Source of the DNA: an uncultured Phascolarctobacterium sp.
GTDB lineage: Bacteria; Bacillota; Negativicutes; Acidaminococcales; Acidaminococcaceae
Assembly (NCBI GenBank): GCA_900544795.1
Contig: UQWM01000005.1
Location: 46,024 to 110,023, forward strand
Reading direction: 5' to 3'
Length of the DNA stretch: 64,000 nt
Both the position numbers and the translations under genes were made by a program. Shown here one piece after another: positions 1-7,100 of the stretch. Positions within the stretch are counted from its first letter, which is position 1, and the number at the start of each line of letters is the position of its first letter. The notes beneath the pieces are model-generated. The model ran no database searches, was not told the origin of the DNA, and saw only the letters and a program-made list of their open reading frames with translations.

Positions 1-75
1 AGCGATGATATACAGATGCTGCTTTTTGAGTGGCAGTTTTTTGAATATCTCCTGTAAATGCTCTTTAATCGACAT
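1..75 (-). CDS. 5' end of an unidentified gene downstream of tetR (possible membrane fusion protein)
   Basis: Only the first 25 codons lie inside the window. They begin at an ATG at 73-75 and read MSIKEHLQEIFKKLPLKKQH followed by LYIIA. An AGGGGG ribosome-binding site sits about 7 bases upstream, inside the end of tetR, so the two genes overlap and are probably translationally coupled. The fragment is basic and then turns hydrophobic at the window edge, as in a protein with an N-terminal membrane anchor. A TetR gene followed by a HlyD/AcrA-type adaptor is a common efflux layout, so an adaptor is a reasonable guess, but 25 residues cannot prove it. Confidence 0.5.
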   Translation of the reverse strand, partial: MSIKEHLQEIFKKLPLKKQHLYIIA

Positions 76-697
76 CTTCATTCCCCCTGACCTGATTGGT
101 AATGGAAGATAAATAAGTATTCAAAGTTTCTTCCAAATAAGTATTTTCTTTGCCGGATTCAAAATTACCCAAATCACGAATCTGGTTATGTGTCAGAAAA
201 AAGAATACGATGATGCTTTCCAAAGTAAAAGCCACGTGGGTGGGCAGTACGTTTTTTTTGATGCTGCCGTCGGCAATACCATCGGTAACCAGATCGGACA
301 TGAATTTGTGGATCTTATAAAGACGGTTTTTGATAAAGCTGTCGCACATAAAAGTAGGCGTCAAAAGCTCGCGGTAAATCAAATGGATACGATGTGGGTG
401 CAGCTTCTGCACCTCGGAGATAGCGGCGATATACTCGCGCAGCTTCGCAAGCGGCGCCAGCTCTTTGCTGCTGACTCTGGCGATAAGGTTTAAAAATAAA
501 TTAGACTGCTCGTTGAGCACTTCCTGATAAAGATTTTTTTTGCCACCGAAATAATAAGAAATAAGGGCGCTGTTAACACCGGATTTTTTGGCGATCTCTT
601 TGATAGAAACGCCGTTAAAGTGATTAGCGGCGAACAGGTCGGTCGCAGCTAAAAGGATTTTTTCAGCAGAGGATGCCGAGGCTTCAACTGGATTCAT
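65..697 (-). CDS. TetR/AcrR-family transcriptional repressor
   Basis: This is a predicted DNA-binding repressor of about 210 residues, the normal TetR size. The N-terminal helix-turn-helix is clear: an AEKILLAATDLF helix, then GVSIKEIAKKSGVNSALISY, then YYFGGKKNLYQEV, which is the classic TetR pattern. The C-terminal ligand and dimer domain is variable and gives no effector. I chose the ATG at 695-697 because AAGGAG lies 8 bases upstream; an in-frame GTG lies 9 bases further out. The next gene overlaps its 3' end. An inverted repeat lies between its -10 box and its start codon, so autorepression is likely. The regulated partner is probably the truncated gene at the window edge. Confidence 0.9.
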   Translation of the reverse strand: MNPVEASASSAEKILLAATDLFAANHFNGVSIKEIAKKSGVNSALISYYFGGKKNLYQEVLNEQSNLFLNLIARVSSKELAPLAKLREYIAAISEVQKLHPHRIHLIYRELLTPTFMCDSFIKNRLYKIHKFMSDLVTDGIADGSIKKNVLPTHVAFTLESIIVFFFLTHNQIRDLGNFESGKENTYLEETLNTYLSSITNQVRGNEDVD

Positions 698-722
698 ACA
701 GAACACTCCTTCAGAGATTAAT

Positions 723-748
723 TAAACAATTAATTATTGTTTATTATA
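723..748 (-). promoter_or_regulatory. tetR promoter -10 box with overlapping inverted-repeat operator
   Basis: On the minus strand TATAAT occupies 743-748. Immediately downstream, at 723-743, is an inverted repeat with perfect 8-base arms (TAAACAAT / ATTGTTTA) around a 5-base centre. Its size and its position at the expected transcription start fit a TetR-family operator. The -35 (TTACGC, 17 bases away) is poor. Binding by the adjacent repressor is inferred. Confidence 0.55.
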
Positions 749-814
749 ACACTAAGGGCCACGGAGCGTAAATATGTAAAAATCATAAAAGACGGTGTAG
801 AATAGTTGCTAATC

Positions 815-823
815 TGCTATAAT
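815..823 (+). promoter_or_regulatory. extended -10 promoter for rmuC
   Basis: TGC followed directly by TATAAT (818-823) forms an extended -10 element. No good -35 is visible. Transcription would begin near 830, after the earliest in-frame ATG at 806, which argues for the later rmuC starts. Confidence 0.4.
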
Positions 824-859
824 AAGTTAATAAATATTTTAATGAAAGCGAGCTTGACT

Positions 860-2050
860 ATGACTTTGGAAATGATACTGCTGGCGCTGCTGCTATTGGT
901 GCAGGTAGCGGTTTTGATAATGGTGTGGCGGCTTGTGCAGGCGCGCGGGCAGCAAAACGACGAGCTGTTGCAAGATGTTACGCGGCAGCTTGACAGCCTG
1001 GAACGGCGGTTTTACGAAAACGTGCGCGATCTGCGCAGCGAACAGAATACGTTGGCACGTGCGGCTCGGATGGAAAGCCAGGCAGCTTCCGACCGCTTAG
1101 GAGAGCAACTGGATAAAAGGTTGGAGAAGTTGGGCGAAAGCACGGCGGCCAATCTGGAACAGATACGCCTGACCGTTGACGAAAAGCTGCAATCGACGCT
1201 GGAACGCCGTTTAGGCGAATCTTTCCAGCAGGTCAGCCTGCGCCTGGAACAGGTACATCGGGGTTTAGGTGAGATGCAGACTTTGGCCGGCGGCGTCGGC
1301 GATTTAAAACGCATCCTTTCCAATGTTAAAAACCGCGGTATCTGGGGCGAAATGCAGTTGGGTATTTTGCTGCGCGACCTGCTGGCGCCGGAACAGTTTG
1401 CCGAGAACGTGGCCGTGAAGCAGGGCAGCGCTGAACGGGTAGAATTTGCCTTGAAGCTGCCGGGCAGCAAGGACGACATTGTATGGCTGCCTATCGACGC
1501 CAAATTCCCGCAGGAGGATTTTCAGCGGTTGCTGGAGGCTCGCGAACAGGCCGATACTGCTGCTGCCGATGTGGCACTAAAGCAGCTGGAACGTCGGCTG
1601 AAAAGCGAGGCCAAGGATATCCAGAGCAAATACCTGTGCCCGCCGCAAACTACGGATTTTGCCATTATGTACCTGCCCATAGAAGGGCTTTTTGCCGAAG
1701 CGGTGAACCTGCCGGGCTTGCTGGACGAATTACAGCGTACTTACCGGGTGTGTGTGGCCGGGCCAACCACTTTGGCCGCCCTGCTCAACAGCCTGCAAAT
1801 GGGCTTTAAAACGCTGGCTATCGAAAAACGCACTGGCGAGGTGTGGCGTACTATCGCTGCTGTGAAGCAGGATTTTACTACCTTCAGCCTGCTTTTGGAT
1901 AAAACGAAAAAGAAACTACAGGAGGCCAGCGGCCATATCGATGCGGCAGCCAGGCGCAGCCGGGTTATCAATAAACGCCTGGATGGCAGCAAGCTGGACG
2001 ACGAGAACTTAGAATGGCAGGAGGAAGCCTTGCATGACCGAGAACAATAA
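860..2050 (+). CDS. rmuC: DNA recombination protein RmuC
   Basis: RmuC-family proteins are membrane-anchored, PD-(D/E)XK-like proteins that limit DNA rearrangements; their biochemical role is not settled. A hydrophobic N-terminal anchor (MILLALLLLVQVAVLIMVW) is followed by a long coiled coil over roughly residues 30-160. The conserved domain then follows, with NRGIWGEMQLG, the core LPIDAKFPQEDFQR, and IMYLPIEGLFAE, all RmuC hallmarks. Length is near 400 residues, normal for the family. In-frame ATGs exist at 806, 842 and 860. The promoter position excludes 806, and 860 has the better, though weak, purine-rich upstream stretch. The small membrane protein gene that follows overlaps its end by 17 bases. 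Confidence 0.9.
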   Translation: MTLEMILLALLLLVQVAVLIMVWRLVQARGQQNDELLQDVTRQLDSLERRFYENVRDLRSEQNTLARAARMESQAASDRLGEQLDKRLEKLGESTAANLEQIRLTVDEKLQSTLERRLGESFQQVSLRLEQVHRGLGEMQTLAGGVGDLKRILSNVKNRGIWGEMQLGILLRDLLAPEQFAENVAVKQGSAERVEFALKLPGSKDDIVWLPIDAKFPQEDFQRLLEAREQADTAAADVALKQLERRLKSEAKDIQSKYLCPPQTTDFAIMYLPIEGLFAEAVNLPGLLDELQRTYRVCVAGPTTLAALLNSLQMGFKTLAIEKRTGEVWRTIAAVKQDFTTFSLLLDKTKKKLQEASGHIDAAARRSRVINKRLDGSKLDDENLEWQEEALHDREQ

Positions 2051-2252
2051 GGACGGGCAGCCGCGTTATAAAGAGCAGCCCTGGTGGGTGCAGCTTTTTG
2101 TGGCGCTCTATGCCATGTTTTGGCTGACGATGATTTTTGTTGCCGGGCTAAACAGCCTGCATTTGGGCAGACTTGATTTTGACAGTATCAGTATGGCCTT
2201 TGCTTTGACGGTGGGATTGTACCCTTTAATAAAAATCCTGGAGAAACTGTAA
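2034..2252 (+). CDS. small membrane protein of unknown function
   Basis: This 72-residue protein has two likely membrane segments: WVQLFVALYAMFWLTMIFVA, and a C-terminal stretch around AFALTVGLYPLI. A charged, soluble N-terminus (MTENNKDGQPRYKEQPW) precedes them. It overlaps the end of rmuC by 17 bases, so it is almost certainly cotranslated with it. I recognise no family. The linkage suggests a partner or anchor for RmuC at the membrane, which is inference only. Confidence 0.65.
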   Translation: MTENNKDGQPRYKEQPWWVQLFVALYAMFWLTMIFVAGLNSLHLGRLDFDSISMAFALTVGLYPLIKILEKL

Positions 2253-2283
2253 GATGTATTACATAAAAACATGTTTGTGCAGC

Positions 2284-2312
2284 TTGACAAGCCAAAAGGG
2301 TCGGACTATAAT
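2284..2312 (+). promoter_or_regulatory. serA operon promoter
   Basis: TTGACA (2284-2289), a 17-base spacer and TATAAT (2307-2312) match the vegetative sigma consensus exactly. The transcript would start around 2319 and run into the T-box leader. Confidence 0.85.
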
Positions 2313-2319
2313 TGATACA

Positions 2320-2572
2320 AGCTTGAAAATTACATAGTTCATTTATCCGACGATGGAGAAAAGTAAGTCAGCAGGCGGTACAGAGAAACGGCGGTCAGTG
2401 CAAGCCGTAACGTCCTAAAACTGAATTCCGCTCCGGAGGAGACAGGGGTTGCAACCTGTCCGGGTCCGACCGATATATCGGCAATGAGGCCGCACTGCGG
2501 CGAAAAAAGGTGGCACCACGTGAGTAGAACTCTCGTCCTTGATTGTAATTGATCAAGCCGAGAGTTTTTTAT
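2320..2572 (+). promoter_or_regulatory. T-box riboswitch, serine-specific, upstream of serA
   Basis: The leader shows the T-box order. A stem I region contains AGAGAAACGGCGG. A specifier loop holds TCC (2427-2429), a serine codon. The T-box core AGGTGGCACCACG lies at 2508-2520. An intrinsic terminator follows, with stem AACTCTCG...CGAGAGTT at 2528-2566 and a T-run. Uncharged tRNA-Ser (GGA anticodon) should stabilise the antiterminator and switch on serA when serine is scarce. The specifier was placed by aligning the two T-boxes of this window at the shared GAG-proximal motif. Both then give codons that suit their genes. Confidence 0.9.
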
Positions 2573-2598
2573 TTTACAGGTGAATGGAGAGATGGACA

Positions 2599-4173
2599 AT
2601 GAAAATTATTGTAACCGAAAAAATTTCTGACAAAGGTGTAGCTTTGCTGCAAGCGGTGCCGGACTTTGACGTAGACGTGCGTTTTGATATCGACAGAAAA
2701 GAATTGCTCGCTATCATCCCCGATTATGACGCCATCGTTGTGCGCAGTGTTACCAAGATCAACGAAGAGTTTTACAAGCATGCGACTAATTTAAAAGTAG
2801 TTGGCCGTGCCGGTAACGGCGTTGACAACATCGAGATGGAAGGCGCTACCAAACGCGGTATAATCGTCGTCAATACGCCGGAATCCAATATCGTTTCGGC
2901 AGCCGAGCATACGATCGGCCTCTTGCTCAGCTCGTCCCGCAACGTGGTCAAAGCCCATAAAATGATCGAATCCAGAGTTTGGGACCGCACCGGCCTTAAA
3001 GGCAGCGAGCTGCTGGGCAAAACTTTGGGTATTATCGGCCTGGGCCGTATCGGTGGTCTGGTGGCTACCCGCCTGCAGGCTTTCGGCATGAAGATCGTGG
3101 CTTATGACCCGTATATCGCCGATGCCCGTTTCCGTAAATACAGCGCTGAAAAATGCGAGACTTTAGATGAACTGCTGGAGCAGTCTGACTTTATCAGCAT
3201 CCATACCCCAAAAACAGAAGAAACCTTTAATATGATCACCACCAAAGAGTTTGCCAAATGCAAACCGGGTGTACGCGTGGTCAACTGTGCCCGCGGCGGC
3301 CTGATCAACGAAAACGATCTGGCGGCTGCCATTAAAGAAGGCATCGTAGCCAGCGCCGGTATCGACGTTTTGGTAGACGAGCCGCAACCTATCTCGCCGC
3401 TGATCGATCTGCCGGAATGTGTATTGACCCCGCATCTGGGCGCGGATACTACCGAAGCCCAGGACAACGTAGGTATAGCTATCGCCGAAGAAGTTATTGC
3501 GGCGCTGCACGGCGAAATGGTTCCGAATGCAGTTAATCTGCCGACTTTACAGCCGACCGAGCTGGAAGAGATGCAGGGCTACCTGACTTTGGGCGAATAT
3601 TTGGGCAAGCTGTATTACCAGTTGAAAAAAGCAGCCGTCGAAAAAGTAGAGATCATCTATACCGGCGAAGTTGCTGCAATGGAAACCGGTATGCTGACCC
3701 GTGCTGTATTGAAGGGCGTATTTGAACCCATCCTCAAAGAACGCGTCAATTATGTCAATGCGGCATTGACGGCTGAAAGCCGTGGCGTCGATGTTATCGA
3801 AAGCAAGCATGCAGGTAAACACAATCTGCTACAGGTCAAGATCCATACGAAGGACGATGTCTTTACTGTCGCCGGTACTGTTTTTGGCGAAAAGGAGATC
3901 CGTATCATCGAGATCGACGACTATCAGTTCGACCTGACTCCGGCTCCCTTTATGCTGGTAGCACGCAATCAGGACAAACCGGGCATGATCGGGCAGATCG
4001 GTACCCTGCTGGGCGCCAGCAAAGTCAACATCGCTACTATGCAGGTCAGCCGCAACATCAAAGACGGCAACGCCATGATGTTTATGACCGTGGACAGCGA
4101 AGTGGGCAAAGAAACTTTGAAACTGCTGCAGGGCCTGGACGGTATCCTGCAAGTTAATCTTGTAAAACTGTGA
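2599..4173 (+). CDS. serA: D-3-phosphoglycerate dehydrogenase
   Basis: Catalyses the first step of serine synthesis, NAD-dependent oxidation of 3-phosphoglycerate to 3-phosphohydroxypyruvate, in the cytoplasm. The protein is about 524 residues, the long SerA type. An N-terminal substrate domain is followed by the nucleotide fold with GLGRIGG near residue 150, and by NCARGGLINENDL and the catalytic TPHLGADTTEAQ histidine motif. An ASB domain and a C-terminal ACT domain (MLVARNQDKPGMIGQIGTLLG) follow. ACT domains usually give serine feedback inhibition. I chose the ATG at 2599 because GGAG lies about 9 bases upstream; an in-frame ATG at 2584 is less well placed. Expression is controlled by the serine T-box just upstream. 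No serC or serB is adjacent. Confidence 0.96.
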   Translation: MKIIVTEKISDKGVALLQAVPDFDVDVRFDIDRKELLAIIPDYDAIVVRSVTKINEEFYKHATNLKVVGRAGNGVDNIEMEGATKRGIIVVNTPESNIVSAAEHTIGLLLSSSRNVVKAHKMIESRVWDRTGLKGSELLGKTLGIIGLGRIGGLVATRLQAFGMKIVAYDPYIADARFRKYSAEKCETLDELLEQSDFISIHTPKTEETFNMITTKEFAKCKPGVRVVNCARGGLINENDLAAAIKEGIVASAGIDVLVDEPQPISPLIDLPECVLTPHLGADTTEAQDNVGIAIAEEVIAALHGEMVPNAVNLPTLQPTELEEMQGYLTLGEYLGKLYYQLKKAAVEKVEIIYTGEVAAMETGMLTRAVLKGVFEPILKERVNYVNAALTAESRGVDVIESKHAGKHNLLQVKIHTKDDVFTVAGTVFGEKEIRIIEIDDYQFDLTPAPFMLVARNQDKPGMIGQIGTLLGASKVNIATMQVSRNIKDGNAMMFMTVDSEVGKETLKLLQGLDGILQVNLVKL

Positions 4174-4175
4174 GT

Positions 4176-4325
4176 ATGATTTTCAATCGAGAGATAGGTA
4201 TCATCGTCCTGACGGCTTATGTCAGGTTCAAGGATCTGAACGAGGATATCAATCTGCTGGCGTATATCGTGATGGGACTTGCAGTTTGTCATATGTATAT
4301 CAAATATAAGCGGCTCAACGATTAA
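4176..4325 (+). CDS. 49-residue hydrophobic small protein downstream of serA (candidate)
   Basis: An open frame starts 2 bases after the serA stop and ends just before the terminator. It encodes a 49-residue peptide with a basic-acidic first half and a likely membrane segment (LLAYIVMGLAVCHMYI), then a basic tail. It fills the whole gap between serA and its terminator, which supports it being real. No strong ribosome-binding site is present, so it would depend on coupling to serA translation. Family unknown. Confidence 0.4.
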   Translation: MIFNREIGIIVLTAYVRFKDLNEDINLLAYIVMGLAVCHMYIKYKRLND

Positions 4326-4327
4326 AA

Positions 4328-4362
4328 AAAGCCCCGTTACTCATTGAGTAACGGGGCTTTAC
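4328..4362. terminator. bidirectional terminator between serA and xpt
   Basis: A 15-base-pair stem (AAAGCCCCGTTACTC / GAGTAACGGGGCTTT) with a 3-base loop. A-runs and T-runs on the two sides can serve both converging operons. Confidence 0.9.
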
Positions 4363-4376
4363 TGCTTTGCCGAATA

Positions 4377-4949
4377 CTATTCGGCAAAAATCACCTTGCC
4401 GTCTTTAAAGGCCTGTACTCGGGCCAGCGATTCGACGCGGAAGCCGGCATCGATAAGGCGCTGACGGCCGGGCTGGAAAGATTTTTCGATAACGATGCCG
4501 ATACCGACTACTTCGCTGCCAGCCTGCCTGACGATGTTAGCCAGGCCAAAGGCTGCCTCGCCGTTAGCCAGAAAGTCATCGATAATGAGGACTTTTTCTC
4601 CAGGTGGCAAAAACTTTTTTAAAACAGTCACTTCGCTGGTGACTTTTTTAGTGAAGGAATAGACCTTGGTACTGTAAGCATCGCTGCTCATCAGCGCCGA
4701 TTTTTGCTTGCGGGCAAAAACAACGGGTACGTGCAGGCACAGACCCGTCGGTAAAGCGCAGGCGATGCCTGAGGATTCGATGGTAAAGATCTTGGTAACG
4801 CCGCAGCCTGCAAAACGGCGGTAGAATTCCTTGCCGATCTCCATCATCAGCTCGGGATCGATCTGATGGTTTAAAAAAGAATCTACCTTTAAAATAGCAT
4901 CGTTTAAGACCAGGCCTTCGGACATGATTTTTTCTTTGAGCAGTTTCAT
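4377..4949 (-). CDS. xpt: xanthine phosphoribosyltransferase
   Basis: Transfers the phosphoribosyl group of PRPP to xanthine to form XMP, for purine salvage in the cytoplasm. The PRPP-binding loop VLIIDDFLANGEA is present, and the protein is 190 residues, as in Bacillus-type Xpt. The N-terminus (MKLLKEKIMSEGLVLNDAILKVDSF) and the VVFARKQKSALMSSDAY hood segment also match that group. The start is supported by GAGGTG 8 bases upstream. It stands alone between the bidirectional terminator and the divergent Leu T-box operon. The upstream region lacks the conserved loops of a purine riboswitch, unlike many Firmicute xpt genes. Confidence 0.93.
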   Translation of the reverse strand: MKLLKEKIMSEGLVLNDAILKVDSFLNHQIDPELMMEIGKEFYRRFAGCGVTKIFTIESSGIACALPTGLCLHVPVVFARKQKSALMSSDAYSTKVYSFTKKVTSEVTVLKKFLPPGEKVLIIDDFLANGEAAFGLANIVRQAGSEVVGIGIVIEKSFQPGRQRLIDAGFRVESLARVQAFKDGKVIFAE

Positions 4950-5078
4950 GGATATACACCTCGAACGTTTACTTCCTTATAATATTATAGGATATGATAT
5001 TATTGCCATTTAGTCCAGCAATTTTGTAAAAGAAAAACAAAATTCAGAAAAATCGCAAAAGAATGATACAAAAAAATC

Positions 5079-5107
5079 TTGACAAGTGGCAAAAATACTG
5101 GCATAAT
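5079..5107 (+). promoter_or_regulatory. ilv-leu operon promoter
   Basis: TTGACA (5079-5084), a 17-base spacer and CATAAT (5102-5107), one mismatch from consensus. It lies directly upstream of the leucine T-box. Confidence 0.8.
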
Positions 5108-5113
5108 GTAAAA

Positions 5114-5410
5114 CATAACACGAACAAATTACATTTTGTTTTACAACTTGATAGGAAAGGCTTTGAATGGGAATAAAGTTGCTGAGTTTACCGAAAGCAG
5201 AGAAACGGCGGGTGGTGCAAGCCGTAATGGTACAGTGATGATACTCGCCCGGGAGCCGCGTTTCTGAACGGGACAGTGTTTCAGTAGGAAGCGACGCCGG
5301 CGCAGCGTTAAGCGTTCGAAGCCAAGCTTCGAGACAATGAGGTCAAATTAGGGTGGTACCGCGGTGAAAGTCGCCCCTATCTGCAAAGCAGGTAGGGGCG
5401 TTTTTTTATA
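5114..5410 (+). promoter_or_regulatory. T-box riboswitch, leucine-specific, upstream of ilvN-ilvC-leuCDB-ilvB
   Basis: The leader contains AGAGAAACGGCGG in stem I, a specifier CTC (leucine) at 5244-5246, and the T-box AGGGTGGTACCGCG at 5350-5363. A terminator has stem CGCCCCTATCTG / CAGGTAGGGGCG (5372-5400) followed by seven Ts. It should read tRNA-Leu (GAG) charging. One leucine sensor therefore appears to set expression of both the shared isoleucine/valine steps and the leucine-specific steps. Confidence 0.92.
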
Positions 5411-5435
5411 TCTAAATTTCCTGGGAGGTGGCAAA

Positions 5436-5975
5436 ATGGAGCAGATCCTATCTATCGTAGTGCGTAACCAGCCCGGTGTCCTGATGCGGGTCGCGGGTAT
5501 GTTTTCGCGGCGCGGCTTCAATATCGACAGTCTGGCAGTCGGCACTACGCAAAACCCCGAATTTTCGAGGATGACTGTTACCATGCAGGCTGATGACGCT
5601 ACTATCAAGCAGGTCTGCAAACAGCTGACAAAGCTGGTCGAGGTAGAGGCTGTGAAAGTGCTGCCGCCTAAAGCCAGCGCTAAACGCAGTATGGTCATGG
5701 TCAAGGTCCACGCCGGTGACAAAAGGCTGGAGCTGCTGCGGCTGGCCGATGTCTTTCGTGCCCACGCTGTTGATGTGACAGGTGAGTCGCTGATATTTTT
5801 GGCGACCGGTATCGACGATAAGCTGAACGCTTTTGTCGATGTGATGCGGCCCTACGGCATACTGGAAATGGTACAGACAGGCCTGGTGGCACTGGAACGG
5901 GGCGACGGCTCTATGGACGTCCAAAAGTCGCGTTACGCCTGGCCGCAGGACAGCTGCAGGCAATCAGCTATTTAA
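5436..5975 (+). CDS. ilvN: acetolactate synthase small (regulatory) subunit
   Basis: Regulatory subunit of acetohydroxyacid synthase. It binds the catalytic IlvB subunit and gives valine-type feedback control. An N-terminal ACT domain (ILSIVVRNQPGVLMRVAGMFSRRGFNIDSL) is diagnostic, followed by the conserved C-terminal half (AHAVDVTGESLIFLATG). Length is 179 residues, normal for IlvN/IlvH. The ATG at 5436 has GGGAGG about 7 bases upstream. An apparent extension to 5364 runs back into the T-box terminator and is not credible. It is the first gene of the operon while its partner ilvB is the last, about 4 kb away. That separation is unusual, since the two subunits are usually adjacent. Confidence 0.95.
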   Translation: MEQILSIVVRNQPGVLMRVAGMFSRRGFNIDSLAVGTTQNPEFSRMTVTMQADDATIKQVCKQLTKLVEVEAVKVLPPKASAKRSMVMVKVHAGDKRLELLRLADVFRAHAVDVTGESLIFLATGIDDKLNAFVDVMRPYGILEMVQTGLVALERGDGSMDVQKSRYAWPQDSCRQSAI

Positions 5976-6031
5976 TCTAGTCAGTTCTCAAATTTAAATA
6001 AACACAGTACACAAAAGGAGATGTAAAAACA

Positions 6032-7024
6032 ATGGTAAAAATGTATTATGACAAAGACGCAAACTGGGAAATGCTCAATGGTAAAACTATCGCTATTATC
6101 GGCTACGGTTCTCAAGGCCATGCGCATGCCCTTAACTTAAAGGAAAGTGGCGCTAATGTTATCGTAGGTTTGTATGAAGGGTCCAAATCCTGGGCTAAAG
6201 CTGAAGCAGCCGGCCTGAAGGTTATGACTGCCGCCGAAGCAACTAAAGCTGCCGACGTAGTTATGATGCTGATCCCCGACGAAAAACAGGGCGCTACCTA
6301 TAAAAACGATATCGCTCCTAACCTGAAACAGGGCGCTGCCCTTGCTTTCGCTCACGGCTTCAATATCCATTTCGGACAGATCGTGCCCCCCGCTGACATC
6401 GACGTCTTTATGGTCGCTCCTAAAGGCCCCGGCCATCTTGTGCGCCGCGTATTCACCGAAGGCGCAGGCGTGCCCTGTCTGGTAGCAGTACACCAGGACG
6501 CCAGCGGCAAAGCTTATGATATTGCCCTTGCCTATGCTAAAGGTATTGGCGGTACCCGTGCCGGCGTACTCGATACCACCTTCCGTGAAGAGACTGAAAC
6601 CGACCTTTTTGGCGAACAGGCTGTACTTTGCGGCGGCGTGACTGCACTCATTACCGCAGGTTACGAAACTTTGGTTGAAGCTGGCTACAAACCGGAAAGC
6701 GCTTACTTTGAATGTATGCACGAAATGAAACTTATCGTTGACCTGATGTATGAAGGCGGCATGGCTAAAATGCGCCATTCCATCTCTGATACTGCTGAAT
6801 ACGGCGACTATGTAACTGGCAAGCGCATCATCACCGATGAAACCAAAGCTGCTATGAAACAGGTTCTGACCGAGATCCAGGACGGCACCTTTGCTAAAAA
6901 CTGGATCCTCGAAAATCAGGCTAACCGCCCTGCGTTCAACGCTATGCGCCGTAACGGTGCCGAGCACCCGATCGAAGGCGTTGGCAAAAACCTGCGCGGC
7001 ATGATGAGCTGGATGAAAAAATAA
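6032..7024 (+). CDS. ilvC: ketol-acid reductoisomerase, class I
   Basis: Converts acetolactate or acetohydroxybutyrate into the dihydroxy-acid precursor of valine, leucine and isoleucine, with Mg2+ and a nicotinamide cofactor. The 330-residue length is the short class I form. The Rossmann motif GYGSQG is at 24-29, and the metal-binding DTTFREETETDLFGEQ and the FECMHEMKLIVDLMYEGG segments are intact. The cofactor-specificity loop at 46-54 reads GLYEGSKSW. The usual arginine of NADPH enzymes is a tyrosine, followed by an acidic residue, which suggests NADH use. AAAAGGAGATG precedes the start. Confidence 0.96.
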   Translation: MVKMYYDKDANWEMLNGKTIAIIGYGSQGHAHALNLKESGANVIVGLYEGSKSWAKAEAAGLKVMTAAEATKAADVVMMLIPDEKQGATYKNDIAPNLKQGAALAFAHGFNIHFGQIVPPADIDVFMVAPKGPGHLVRRVFTEGAGVPCLVAVHQDASGKAYDIALAYAKGIGGTRAGVLDTTFREETETDLFGEQAVLCGGVTALITAGYETLVEAGYKPESAYFECMHEMKLIVDLMYEGGMAKMRHSISDTAEYGDYVTGKRIITDETKAAMKQVLTEIQDGTFAKNWILENQANRPAFNAMRRNGAEHPIEGVGKNLRGMMSWMKK

Positions 7025-7039
7025 ACACAGGAAACCTTG

Positions 7040-7073
7040 ATGCAGAGCGGGGCTTAGTCCCCGCAGCCTGCAT
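7040..7073 (+). other. intercistronic hairpin between ilvC and leuC
   Basis: A two-part stem, outer ATGCAG / CTGCAT and inner GCGGGG / CCCCGC, stands between ilvC and leuC. No T-run follows, so it is unlikely to terminate. It may stabilise or partition the mRNA segments. Confidence 0.5.
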
Positions 7074-7100
7074 TCGTATAAACTTAGGAGGGTTATAGTT

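Noticed and set aside
4950..5078. Purine riboswitch in front of xpt
   Set aside because: xpt often has one in Firmicutes, but I found none of the conserved loop sequences here.
5364..5436. Longer N-terminus for ilvN
   Set aside because: It would include the T-box terminator hairpin. The ATG at 5436 has the ribosome-binding site and the normal protein start.
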